Source of the DNA: an uncultured Bacilli bacterium
Lineage (GTDB): Bacteria; Bacillota_I; Bacilli_A; RF39; UBA660
Assembly (NCBI GenBank): GCA_934157235.1
Contig: CAKPHH010000007.1
Location: forward strand, 1-50,465
Direction of reading: 5' to 3'
DNA: 50,465 nucleotides
A program made the position numbers and the translations under genes. Every line of letters starts with the position of its first letter. Position 1 is the stretch's first letter. The notes beneath the pieces were generated by a model. The model did no database searches. It was not told the origin of the DNA and saw nothing but the letters and a program-made list of their open reading frames with translations. Shown piece by piece: positions 7,840 to 15,586 of this stretch.

Positions 7840-8125
7840 CATAGACCCATACATAGATTTTAGTATATTTTAGTATATTTTACAATATATAATAATGAAA
7901 TCTCATATATATAAATTACACTTTCAGTATAAAGCAATTCAAGTAGAAATAGCACATTTCTACTTTTTTTTGAGTTGGAGTGCGACAACTCAAAAATCGT
8001 GTACTTCGCCCGAAAGTGGCAGTTTTAAAATAGCCATTTCTTTTTAAAAAGTATTGATAAATAGTAATTAAAATCAAAAGTCAGAATTTCAATAGGTGTG
8101 GGGAAAGCGGTTCTTTTATTTTATA
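7840..8125 (+). repeat. Left long inverted repeat of defence unit
   Basis: About 285 bases that reappear, inverted and with substitutions and small indels, at 12700-12992. Conserved blocks in order: ATAGACCCA, a TCTCATATATATAAATTACA block with CTTTCAGTATAAAG, a terminator-like hairpin AAGTAGAAAT/ATTTCTACTT plus T-run (7942-7970), GAGTTGGAGTGCGACAA, TCAAAAATCG, CTTCGCC, TAATTAAAATCAAAA and GGTGTGGGGAAAGCG. No coding frame is evident. Confidence 0.85.
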
Positions 8126-8171
8126 ATCTTATGACTGAGGCATCTTGTTTGTACCTCTGTTTAAATTAATT

Positions 8172-8420
8172 CTAATCTTCTTCAAAAAATTTTCCTACCG
8201 GTTGTCCTAATACAACTGATATTTTGTATAGTGTATCAATGGAACATCCAACCTCTCCTTTTTTAAATTCTAGTCTTCTTACAAAATCATATGATCTTCC
8301 AATATCTACCGCAAGTTGTTCTTGTGTTATTCCAGCTTCTTTTCTATATTTTTTTATATTTTGAGAAATTATTTCCATATAGTTTGTTTTAAATTTAAAG
8401 TTTCTTTTAAATGTTGTCAA
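8172..8420 (-). CDS. XRE-family helix-turn-helix regulator
   Basis: A small Cro/C1-type DNA-binding protein. The HTH runs from NIKKYRKEAGITQEQLAVDI through GRSYDFVRRLEFKKG to CSIDTLYKISVVLGQPVGKFF, essentially the whole protein. The recognisable domain begins at an internal ATG at 8378, which has no ribosome-binding site. The TTG at 8420 does have AGGTGA five bases upstream and is chosen here (82 aa), with the start uncertain. It is divergent from the lipoprotein gene at 8541 and lies just inside the left inverted repeat. A role in regulating the island is plausible but not shown. Confidence 0.8.
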   Translation of the reverse strand: MTTFKRNFKFKTNYMEIISQNIKKYRKEAGITQEQLAVDIGRSYDFVRRLEFKKGEVGCSIDTLYKISVVLGQPVGKFFEED

Positions 8421-8492
8421 TATAATCACCTACAATTATATTGTCTAATAATATGTTCTTTATGTCCGGTACCTCAAAAGTCCTGTTTTGCA

Positions 8493-8521
8493 TTGAAAAT
8501 CCGTTTTAATAATGTTATAAT
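8493..8521 (+). promoter_or_regulatory. Promoter of lipoprotein gene
   Basis: -35 TTGAAA (8493-8498), 17-base spacer and -10 TATAAT (8516-8521), just before AAAGGAGGA and the ATG at 8541. Confidence 0.75.
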
Positions 8522-8540
8522 TTTTTAAAGGAGGATATGT

Positions 8541-9047
8541 ATGAGCAAAACAAAAAAATTATTATTATGTTTTTCTGTTATTATTTGTGGATTATTATTA
8601 GTAACAGGTTGTGATTCAACTAAAAATGATTCATCTAAATCAGAAGACAAAAATGCTAGTGAGGAAGTTTTAAAGAAAGATATCCCTGAAGGTGAATATA
8701 GCGACATGGGAAATGGCGAATTTTATATCAGCACACCATCAGGCACTTCAGAAAATGGTAATATTCCTGTTTTCTTTGTTGATGAAGATACACTTGCCGG
8801 CAAGGATTACGAAAGTGGTGTTGATTTAGGTATTAATGCTTGGGGTTTTGACGGTTCAAAATTTTCTACAATTTATGTTGACGGTATAAGCCAAGGAACT
8901 GAGCAATTAGCAGATACTCAAACATCTTTATTTGTTAGCGAAAAATTAACTACAGTGGGTGTTCATAAAGTTGAAGTGCTACAATTTGATGATAACAATA
9001 ACGTTGTAACATATAAATCTGCACAATATGAAATTAAAACAAAGTAA
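8541..9047 (+). CDS. Lipoprotein, unknown family
   Basis: A 168-residue protein with a type II signal peptide: basic start, hydrophobic core, and lipobox LVTGC with the lipidated cysteine near residue 24. A Ser/Asp/Lys-rich linker follows, then a beta-rich, acidic C-terminal domain of about 120 residues. AGGAGG lies upstream. It is the only rightward gene in the inverted-repeat unit and the only surface protein there. A surface role such as superinfection exclusion or adhesion would be speculation. It converges on the TmrB-like gene with a shared terminator. Confidence 0.75.
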   Translation: MSKTKKLLLCFSVIICGLLLVTGCDSTKNDSSKSEDKNASEEVLKKDIPEGEYSDMGNGEFYISTPSGTSENGNIPVFFVDEDTLAGKDYESGVDLGINAWGFDGSKFSTIYVDGISQGTEQLADTQTSLFVSEKLTTVGVHKVEVLQFDDNNNVVTYKSAQYEIKTK

Positions 9048-9076
9048 AAAGATATTAAAAACTAATATCTTTTTTC
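9046..9076. terminator. Bidirectional terminator between convergent genes
   Basis: GATATTA/TAATATC stem flanked by A-run and T-run serves the lipoprotein gene and the leftward NTPase gene. Confidence 0.75.
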
Positions 9077-9600
9077 TTTTCTCTAAAAATATGCTTTATT
9101 ATTATGTCGGCAACTTCAGCAGCAGTTTTGTTATTAGTGTCTATCCATATAGCATTCTTAAAATTATTTTCTAAAAATTTAACGTTTCTATCTAAATAGT
9201 ATAGAGCATCTTCTCTATCTCTATTGAAATCAAGTTTAATACGATTTTGTATGTTATCAAATGTTGCATTAAGAATAAAGTGCATTATATTATTATACTT
9301 ATCATTAATATAATTAAAAAGTATTTCTTTGCATTCCATTTCTGTTATCGCCATATCTATAATTATAATTTTTGACGAATCAGATATTTTTTCTTCTATA
9401 ATTTTTCTAAATCGTTTTAAAAATATCTTATTATTTTGTGGCATTGTTCCTCCACCAAATATGGCAATTTCTTTTATTATTTCACGATAATATTGATCAG
9501 AATTTAGGAGTTCGATTTTATTATCCCTTAATTTCTCATAAACTTTTAAGGCAACCTGAGTTTTGCCTATGCCATATGTTCCGTCTATCCAAATTATCAT
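9055..9600 (-). CDS. TmrB-like P-loop NTPase
   Basis: A 181-residue P-loop protein beginning MIIWIDGTYGIGKTQ, with Walker A at residues 7-14. The opening IIWIDG...GIGKT closely follows Bacillus TmrB, an ATP-binding tunicamycin-resistance protein, and related nucleotide-kinase-like proteins. A possible Walker B is KIIIIDMAI near residue 80. An NRDREDALYYLDRN segment near 123 could be the lid. The substrate is unknown. It lies downstream of toxN on the same strand, inside the inverted-repeat unit. An AAA or adenylate-kinase-like NTPase of other function is the alternative. Confidence 0.7.
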   Translation of the reverse strand: MIIWIDGTYGIGKTQVALKVYEKLRDNKIELLNSDQYYREIIKEIAIFGGGTMPQNNKIFLKRFRKIIEEKISDSSKIIIIDMAITEMECKEILFNYINDKYNNIMHFILNATFDNIQNRIKLDFNRDREDALYYLDRNVKFLENNFKNAIWIDTNNKTAAEVADIIIKHIFREKKKDISF

Positions 9601-9646
9601 TTATTATTTCTCCAATATTCTTATTTTATTTATTTTGATAATTCTT

Positions 9647-10147
9647 TTATTTATATCCGGTGCACTTGTCCTCTAATAAAATAAAGTTGCAACATCTTTG
9701 ACTTATTCTTGCTGGTAGTTTGTTATTTTTGTATTTTTCATATAATTTAATTGCTTTACCCTTAACTGTTGAAATATTCTTATTTAACCATAGCAATTGA
9801 CTTTTTAATAAGTTTTGCCTTTTTAGTTCAGGAGTGGTTGCTGGCTTACTATTAAGATCAAATAATTCATAATTGCTTGGTTTTACTGGAATCATATTAT
9901 TGAAATTAATTACGCCTAGTCTTCCACCATCTATTTTTACTAAGTCAACATTATTTTTCATATCTAAATGTTTTGCTTTAGGACTAGATAATGGAGCAAA
10001 ATATTCGCAACCATTTACTACAAATAGAATACCAATAAAAGGTCTAAGTTCTTTACTTCCAGCATTATATGGAACCTTATTATCAAATTGTCTTAAATAA
10101 TCACAATATTTGTAATCAACTTTTACTATTCTAAAATTTCTAATCAC
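9647..10147 (-). CDS. toxN: ToxN/AbiQ-family type III toxin endoRNase
   Basis: A 166-residue protein matching the ToxN/AbiQ/TenpN endoribonuclease family, whose members are inhibited by a repeat RNA (ToxI) and cause abortive infection of phage. Visible family features are KYCDYLRQFDNKVP near the N-terminus, RPFIGILFVVNGCEYFAPLSSPK, GVINFNNMIPV, and a C-terminal helical KRQNLLKSQLLWLNKN region. Start is GTG at 10147 with AGGTGAT five bases upstream. It is preceded by the ToxI repeat array and a terminator, the classic ToxIN order. Confidence 0.9.
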   Translation of the reverse strand: MIRNFRIVKVDYKYCDYLRQFDNKVPYNAGSKELRPFIGILFVVNGCEYFAPLSSPKAKHLDMKNNVDLVKIDGGRLGVINFNNMIPVKPSNYELFDLNSKPATTPELKRQNLLKSQLLWLNKNISTVKGKAIKLYEKYKNNKLPARISQRCCNFILLEDKCTGYK

Positions 10148-10188
10148 GTTTATCACCTAATGTTATTATATAATAAATTTATACAAAA

Positions 10189-10220
10189 CAAAAGATTAGA
10201 GTCTGCTCTCTAATCTTCTT
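10189..10220 (-). terminator. Terminator between ToxI and toxN
   Basis: On the minus strand AGATTAGAG/CTCTAATCT stem followed by a T-rich run. In type III systems such a leaky terminator sets the ratio of antitoxin RNA to toxin mRNA. Confidence 0.8.
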
Positions 10221-10333
10221 TTTTAACTTCACACTTAATGGCTGGAATCACCGCTTTTTTAATTACCATTTAGGGCTGGTTTCACCGCTTTTTTAAGTTC
10301 CATTTAAGGCTGGAATCACCTGCTTTTTTAAAT
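10221..10333 (-). ncRNA. toxI: ToxI antitoxin RNA repeat array
   Basis: Three imperfect tandem repeats of 34-35 bases, each opening on the minus strand with TTAAAAAAGC followed by GGTGATTCCAGCC (or GGTGAAACCAGCC). A partial fourth unit (TTAAAAAAGAAG) runs into the terminator. Repeat starts are at about 10331, 10296 and 10262. It lies directly before toxN, as expected for the RNA antitoxin that the toxin cuts into single-repeat units and binds as a pseudoknot. The spacing is too regular and the sequence too internally repeated for a CRISPR array, and there are no spacers. Confidence 0.88.
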
Positions 10334-10395
10334 TGCTATTAATAGCATTAATATTATATGCAACTTTTGCACAACATAATCACTTATGTGGTTAT

Positions 10396-10424
10396 AATAT
10401 AACATATTATTGTTAAATAGTCAA
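10396..10424 (-). promoter_or_regulatory. Promoter of toxI-toxN
   Basis: Minus-strand -35 TTGACT (10419-10424), 17-base spacer and -10 TATATT (10396-10401). A second -10-like TATAAT at 10353-10358 lies closer to the first repeat and could be the actual start. Between them is a CATAA/TTATG dyad that could be an operator. Confidence 0.6.
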
Positions 10425-10433
10425 TTTTATTTC

Positions 10434-11822
10434 TTACAAATAACTTCTCATCTTATTTATTGATAATTTCAAATCACTAGGATTAGCCTTACCATTTTCA
10501 GCTTGATGATGTATTTGGTTTCTTAAAAAGGTATGTAATGATACTTCATTAGGATGCCCCATCCATGGATACATTTTTACTTCTCCTTTTGTATTTATAA
10601 AAAAATTGTTGTCAAAGTCTTTGATTCTTGTTTCTCCACTTTGCTGCAATAATTCTTCATATAATTCATTATGATATTCCTCGCTTACTAAGTTAAATGC
10701 TAAATAATTAGTTTCATTAACTGATATATATGGTAATTTTCTATCTTGCATTTTTACAATAGTTTTATCTTTATTTAATACTATAGTTTTTACATTGGTA
10801 TTATATGCTAATTGTTTCATTAGTAATGGCGAATGTGTAGTTATAATAACTTGAGCATTTTTTGATATTTCTAATAAAAACTTGACGAATTCTTCTTGTA
10901 TTTTTGGATGCAAATGCAATTCTGGTTCATCGATAAGTATAATCATTTTCTTATCTTCTTGTATTGCCATATAATACGAGTATATTAAAGAAAATATCAT
11001 TTCGTAGCCAGAACCCAAACTTGATAATGGAATTTGTATATTTTTTTCTTTCTTAATTACAAAACTTGCATTTTTAAACGGTTTATAATTATCAATAAAG
11101 TCTAATTGAACCTTAATATCGCTTATTTCCTTAAACTTGTCGATTGCCTTTGCTAGAGATTCATTTTCTACTTTATCTACTTTAATTGTTGTATTTAGTG
11201 CGGTGTTCAAGTTTTCTATTGAACTACTATTTTTTATATATTGAAAGTTAAAATCTTCCATTATTCTATCAAATCTTGTACTATTATATGTTCCTGAGCG
11301 AGTTTGAAACAATCTGTTTTTATCTAAATAAACAAGATCTGTTTCATTAAATCTTTTCCCAGAAAACGGATTATTAACACTTAACCTTAAATCTGGACTT
11401 CCATCTTTTGGTTTTATCGGGTCTTCTTTTATATATTGTTGGTCACATACTACGGAAGTTGATAAATATGAAGATGAACTTCTACTTCTCATTCCACCCT
11501 TAAAATAGAAACCTAGAGAGGAAAATTCTCCCTTTGGCATCGTTCCTTTTACAGTAAATGGATTATCGGAATATACTCTTATTTCTGTATTTTTCACTGG
11601 GTCACTCATATCAAGAACACTAAACGTTTCGGTTTTATATTCTAACATCGACAGTGATATTGCATCCAGCACGCTTGTCTTTCCACAACCATTTTCTCCA
11701 ACAAAAACTGTTAATCCAGTACCTTCGTTTTGATTATCTGGTACATTAAAATCTTCAATTTTGTAGTTATCTTCTTCACTGAATAATCTGAAATTTTTTA
11801 TTTCTACTTTAGATACAAACAT
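10434..11822 (-). CDS. AAA (OLD/ABC-like) ATPase of a defence pair
   Basis: A 462-residue ATPase of the AAA_15/AAA_21 (OLD-like, SMC/Rad50-type head) group. It begins with FVSKVEIKNFRLF, Walker A VGENGCGKTS (about 41-50), a signature-like PLSSLGSGYEMIFSLI near 270, Walker B MIILIDEPELHLHP near 290-303 and an H-loop TTHSP. The C-terminal 110 residues are not a TOPRIM domain as far as can be seen, so this is not a canonical OLD nuclease or GajA. AGGAGG precedes the ATG. It lies 14 bases after the nuclease-like gene at 11837 and is presumably co-transcribed with it. ATPase-plus-nuclease pairs are a recurring form of anti-phage system. Confidence 0.85.
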   Translation of the reverse strand: MFVSKVEIKNFRLFSEEDNYKIEDFNVPDNQNEGTGLTVFVGENGCGKTSVLDAISLSMLEYKTETFSVLDMSDPVKNTEIRVYSDNPFTVKGTMPKGEFSSLGFYFKGGMRSRSSSSYLSTSVVCDQQYIKEDPIKPKDGSPDLRLSVNNPFSGKRFNETDLVYLDKNRLFQTRSGTYNSTRFDRIMEDFNFQYIKNSSSIENLNTALNTTIKVDKVENESLAKAIDKFKEISDIKVQLDFIDNYKPFKNASFVIKKEKNIQIPLSSLGSGYEMIFSLIYSYYMAIQEDKKMIILIDEPELHLHPKIQEEFVKFLLEISKNAQVIITTHSPLLMKQLAYNTNVKTIVLNKDKTIVKMQDRKLPYISVNETNYLAFNLVSEEYHNELYEELLQQSGETRIKDFDNNFFINTKGEVKMYPWMGHPNEVSLHTFLRNQIHHQAENGKANPSDLKLSINKMRSYL

Positions 11823-11836
11823 AATACCTCCTTAAT

Positions 11837-12595
11837 TTAATGTTTAATTACTATTACTTTTATATTGCCGGAAGATTCAATATCTCTTTTAAATTCTATA
11901 ACATCATTAATAACGCCTATATCGTAAATTATAAACACTATTTCATTATAGGCCTTACTGTAAGCTGTTATATCTGCATTAATTTCCTCTATTATTTTGG
12001 ACTTTTTGTTTTTTTCTTTTAATAATTTAACTTCTAAGCAGCATTTCAAATTTGGGATTATAAAATCCGGGATATATTCTTTTCCAGAAAAATTAAACTT
12101 TCCTGTTTCTCTATCATAATCAACACCTTTGTTCATATTATTACCAATAAATAGTCTTTCTAAATTATCTTGCACTTCCTTTTCGTTATTTGGAATGGAA
12201 GTAAACATTAATCTCATTTTGGATGAAATAAAATTTTCCAAACTATTTAATTCATCTTCTACATAATCGTAGTTTTCTTCTAATGTGGCTATTAACAACC
12301 GAACAGATGTCAAAACAGATTGAAATAGAGTCATTTGCTCTATGCCTGTCATATCATATACATTTTTTAATTTACTTGTATCGTAAGAATTATATATTCC
12401 TGGTAAATGTATGTATTTTTTTGATTCTTCTACTATATTTTGGTAGTGTCTTGCAAAATCATTACACGAAGAATAATTAAATCCTATTTTACCACCAATA
12501 TTATTGGATATCTGTTCCATAGTTTTCTCTATACCTTTTGCTTGTTGAATTAAAATCTTTAATGCTTTTCTATCCTCTTTTGTATTTTTAATCAT
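11837..12595 (-). CDS. PD-(D/E)XK nuclease, DpnII/MboI-like
   Basis: A 252-residue protein. The C-terminal domain shows a PD...ExK site: YIPDFIIP (Asp near residue 175), then LEVK (about 186-188), followed by IIEEINADITAYSKAYNEIVFIIYDIGVI. This matches the REase_DpnII-MboI-like nuclease family found in many prophage and defence islands. The N-terminal 150 residues are helical and may bind the partner or nucleic acid. The start has GGTGAT upstream. It is the first gene of the leftward ATPase operon. Which known system this pair belongs to, if any, cannot be decided by eye. Confidence 0.75.
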   Translation of the reverse strand: MIKNTKEDRKALKILIQQAKGIEKTMEQISNNIGGKIGFNYSSCNDFARHYQNIVEESKKYIHLPGIYNSYDTSKLKNVYDMTGIEQMTLFQSVLTSVRLLIATLEENYDYVEDELNSLENFISSKMRLMFTSIPNNEKEVQDNLERLFIGNNMNKGVDYDRETGKFNFSGKEYIPDFIIPNLKCCLEVKLLKEKNKKSKIIEEINADITAYSKAYNEIVFIIYDIGVINDVIEFKRDIESSGNIKVIVIKH

Positions 12596-12699
12596 AATAT
12601 ATCACCAATAATACTTTAACATAAAAAAGAATATTTTCTTATGTATATATTTAATTTTTGCTAATATTTGCTTAAAAATTAATAATTTATAATTTTTAT

Positions 12700-12992
12700 T
12701 GATAAAAATAAAAGAATCGCTTTCCCCACACCCCTTGCGATTCTTTTGTTTTGATTTTAATTACGATTTATATACTTTTGATAAAAATTAACGACTATTT
12801 TAGAAACTACACTTACCGGCGAAGCACGCGATTTTTGACTTGTCGCACTCCAACTCAAAAAAAGAAGTAGAAAAGTCTCATTTCTACTTGCGTAAACCAT
12901 TTATTTACTTTATACTGAAAGTGTAATTTATATATATGAGATTCATTATTATATAATTATAAAACGTACTGAAATTTATTGGTGGGTCTATA
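12700..12992 (-). repeat. Right long inverted repeat of defence unit
   Basis: Inverted imperfect copy of 7840-8125 (see there for the conserved blocks). The inner end forms an additional perfect 11-bp stem AAAAGAATCGC/GCGATTCTTTT (12710-12747), only weakly kept in the left copy. It ends 15 bases before the attR repeat. Confidence 0.85.
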
Positions 12993-13007
12993 GTATATTG
13001 GGTCAAA

Positions 13008-13052
13008 TCTCCAAAACCACTGTTGGGAGTTCGATTCTCTCATCCCCTGCCA
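13008..13052 (+). repeat. attR-like direct repeat
   Basis: Perfect 45-bp copy of the tRNA-Trp 3' part (7289-7333). There is no 5' tRNA half in front of it, so it is not a second tRNA gene but the far boundary of the inserted block. Confidence 0.9.
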
Positions 13053-13060
13053 AGAAATAC

Positions 13061-13100
13061 CGATTTTTTCCTTATAAAATAAGGGAAAAATCGTTTTTTT
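13061..13100 (+). terminator. Terminator beyond attR
   Basis: A long A/T-rich stem from CGATTTTTTCCTTAT to ATAAGGGAAAAATCG with a T-run. It is probably the ancestral terminator of tRNA-Trp displaced by the insertion. Confidence 0.7.
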
Positions 13101-13495
13101 ATGTATAAAAATGTCTTGTAATAGTTTTTATTGAGGGTTAACACCAAACTAGAGGTAATAAAATTTATAATTCATAAAAAACACGAGGTAGATGGGGATT
13201 GTTTGGTATTACTTAATATTTTAGAGATTATTTTTATTAGTGAAAGAGTTTTGATTCCAAGAGATATATAAAGAAATTGAAAAATCATATGATATGTTAG
13301 TTGAGTGTTTAGATGGAAATTATTTGGATGTCGAAATGATAGATATTAAATTAGTTCGAGAGGTAACATTTAAAGTTTTACTAATAAAGAAATATCAAAT
13401 AATTATAAAAAGAGTTATCAAAAAAGCAAATTATGAACAATCGACTTTTATTTTAATTATTTACCGATTTTATTAGAAAGATTTGCAAAAAACAA
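13101..13495. other. Gap with a doubtful 60-aa frame
   Basis: No convincing gene. A frame at 13294-13476 (plus) would encode 60 residues (MLVECLDGNYLDVEMIDIKL and a basic, hydrophobic tail), but it lacks a clear ribosome-binding site and continues upstream as EIEKSYD without a start. It reads like the decayed end of a longer gene. Family unrecognised. Confidence 0.35.
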
Positions 13496-13525
13496 TTGAC
13501 AAGCATTTAAAAAATATAATATAAT
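13496..13525 (+). promoter_or_regulatory. Promoter of Vex-like ABC operon
   Basis: Perfect -35 TTGACA (13496-13501), 18-base spacer and perfect -10 TATAAT (13520-13525). Confidence 0.75.
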
Positions 13526-13562
13526 TACTTTGATTATCTACATTTTTTAAACAAAAAAAAAT

Positions 13563-13609
13563 AAAAGATATGGCTGATATTATAAAAAAACTTTGCCATA
13601 TCTTTTTTT
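13563..13609 (+). terminator. Leader terminator (attenuator) before ABC operon
   Basis: AAGATATGGC pairs with GCCATATCTT and is followed by seven T, between the promoter and the first start codon (13643). A terminator in the 5' leader implies transcription attenuation. The signal that would open it is not evident; no leader peptide was recognised. Confidence 0.7.
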
Positions 13610-13642
13610 AAGGAAAAAATCTGAAGATAGGAGGTTGATAAA

Positions 13643-14920
13643 ATGCTAAAAAATGCTATAGCATATATTTTAAGAAAAAGAAATAGAACAATTATAGTAT
13701 TTATTATTTTAACAGTAGTTCTCTCTTGTTTATATTCATGTTTGAATATAACAAAATCAACAAATGATTTAGAAAAAAACTTATACAAAATTTCAAATAC
13801 ATCATTATCAATAACTAAAAATAATGGTGATACTTTTGAAACTAATCAGTTTAAAGAATTAGATAATATAAAAGAAATAAAAGAAATCATCACTAAGTAT
13901 GATGGACTTGCTAGAACTACAAACATCAAAGTTGTAGCTGGAGCACAATTAGTAGAACGAGATGATTTATCAGATGAGTTCAAAAATATGCTTTCAGTAG
14001 AAGCTACTAATAATAGTGAAAAGAATAATTTATTCAATAGTGGTATTTTCACTATTATAAAAGGCAGACATATTAATAATAATGATAGAGGAAAAATTCT
14101 TATTCATAAGGAACTTGCTGAAAAAAATAACCTAAAACTTAATGATAAAATCAAACTTGAATTAATTGATTTTAATAACAATGGAAAGAAAATGGAATAT
14201 GAGTTTGAGATAATTGGAATTTTTTCAGGTAAAAAACAAGAAAAATATACTGGCTTATCATCAGACTTTAGTGAAAACATGGTATTTATTGATTATGAAT
14301 CGAGTCAAAAAGCATTAAATAAACTTAAAAATAACAAAATTGTTAATAAACTTGCAATATTTTCAGACAGTTCAGAAAATACAAAGGTTGCACTAAATAA
14401 AATTAAAAAAATTAAAATTGATTGGTCACAATTAAATGTTTCAAGTGATAATCATGTATTTGAAGAAACACTAGAGTCTATAGATGGAATAAAACATATT
14501 ATTAAGATCATGACATATTCAATTATGATAGGTGGAATAACAGTATTGTCATTAATATTAATATTATGGTTAAGAGAAAGAATACATGAAATAGGAATAT
14601 TATTATCAATTGGTATAAGTAAAATAAAAATTGTAACTCAATTTATACTTGAATTATTATTTATATCACTACCCTCTTTTGTATTATCATTGTTTATAGG
14701 AAATGTAATATTAAATATTATAGTCGGTGGATTTATGAATTCTGATGATTCAACAATAATGGTTGATAGCTTACTTAAAAACAATAATTTAATTTCAAAT
14801 CTTATAACATTTCTACAAAGTTACGGAATATTAATTGGAATTATTGTTCTATCAGTTATTATTGCAAGTTTAATGATATTAATTAAAAAACCAAAAGAAA
14901 TATTGTCAAAAATAAGTTAG
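13643..14920 (+). CDS. FtsX-type ABC permease (Vex1-like)
   Basis: A 425-residue permease: N-terminal helix (residues about 15-36), a large exterior domain, then three C-terminal helices with the coupling segment RIHEIGILLSIGISKIKI. The order permease-ATPase-permease matches the pneumococcal Vex123 and related peptide or antimicrobial-peptide exporters. AGGAGG precedes the ATG. The following ATPase starts ten bases after its stop. Substrate unknown; the leader terminator suggests induction by something the transporter handles. Confidence 0.85.
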   Translation: MLKNAIAYILRKRNRTIIVFIILTVVLSCLYSCLNITKSTNDLEKNLYKISNTSLSITKNNGDTFETNQFKELDNIKEIKEIITKYDGLARTTNIKVVAGAQLVERDDLSDEFKNMLSVEATNNSEKNNLFNSGIFTIIKGRHINNNDRGKILIHKELAEKNNLKLNDKIKLELIDFNNNGKKMEYEFEIIGIFSGKKQEKYTGLSSDFSENMVFIDYESSQKALNKLKNNKIVNKLAIFSDSSENTKVALNKIKKIKIDWSQLNVSSDNHVFEETLESIDGIKHIIKIMTYSIMIGGITVLSLILILWLRERIHEIGILLSIGISKIKIVTQFILELLFISLPSFVLSLFIGNVILNIIVGGFMNSDDSTIMVDSLLKNNNLISNLITFLQSYGILIGIIVLSVIIASLMILIKKPKEILSKIS

Positions 14921-14930
14921 GAGATTAAAA

Positions 14931-15575
14931 ATGGATATATTAGAAATAAAAAATGTAACATATAATTATTCAAATTCAAATGAGAAAGTATTATCTTCAG
15001 TAAATCAAAAATTTGAAATTGGAAAATTTTATGCAATAATAGGAAAATCAGGGGCAGGAAAGTCAACATTACTTTCTCTATTAGCAGGTTTAGATAAACC
15101 ACAAAAAGGTCAAATCTTATTTAAAGGAAATGATATAGAGAAAGATGGCTATAGTAATCATAGAAAAAATAACATATCGTTAGTTTTTCAAAACTATAAT
15201 TTAATTGATTATTTAACGCCTTTAGAAAATGTTAGATTAGTAAATAAAAATGCATCTGAAACAATCTTATTTGAATTAGGGCTTGATAAAAGTCAAATAA
15301 ATAGAAATGTAATGAAGTTATCAGGAGGACAACAACAAAGAGTGGCGATTGCAAGAGCACTAGTTTCAGAAGCCCCAATAATTTTAGCAGATGAACCTAC
15401 TGGAAACTTAGATGTTGATACTGCTGGTGAAATAATTGAAATACTTAAAAAGTTAGCAAAAGAAAGAAATAAGTGTGTAATCGTGGTAACACATAGTAAA
15501 GAAGTTGCAAATTCTGCTGACATTATTTTAGAATTAAGAGATAGAAAACTTAAGAAAATAAATAAAAATAATTAG
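14931..15575 (+). CDS. ABC transporter ATPase (Vex2/LolD-like)
   Basis: A 214-residue cytoplasmic ATPase with Walker A GKSGAGKST (about 38-46), signature LSGGQQQRVAIARALV, Walker B IILADEPTGNLD and H-loop VTHS. It is the MacB/LolD subfamily that works with FtsX permeases. It lies between two such permease genes with gaps of about ten bases, so it is expected to energise a heterodimeric exporter. Confidence 0.92.
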   Translation: MDILEIKNVTYNYSNSNEKVLSSVNQKFEIGKFYAIIGKSGAGKSTLLSLLAGLDKPQKGQILFKGNDIEKDGYSNHRKNNISLVFQNYNLIDYLTPLENVRLVNKNASETILFELGLDKSQINRNVMKLSGGQQQRVAIARALVSEAPIILADEPTGNLDVDTAGEIIEILKKLAKERNKCVIVVTHSKEVANSADIILELRDRKLKKINKNN

Positions 15576-15586
15576 GAGGTACAATA

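Noticed and set aside
10221..10333. Short tandem repeats as a possible CRISPR array
   Set aside because: The units are contiguous 34-35-base repeats without unique spacers, no cas genes are nearby, and they directly precede a ToxN-type gene; ToxI fits better.
13008..13052. A second tRNA-Trp gene
   Set aside because: Only the 3' 45 bases are present; the acceptor 5' strand and D-arm are missing.
13294..13476. A 60-codon open frame as a gene
   Set aside because: No ribosome-binding site, frame open upstream without a start, AT-rich low-complexity end; kept only as a possible remnant.
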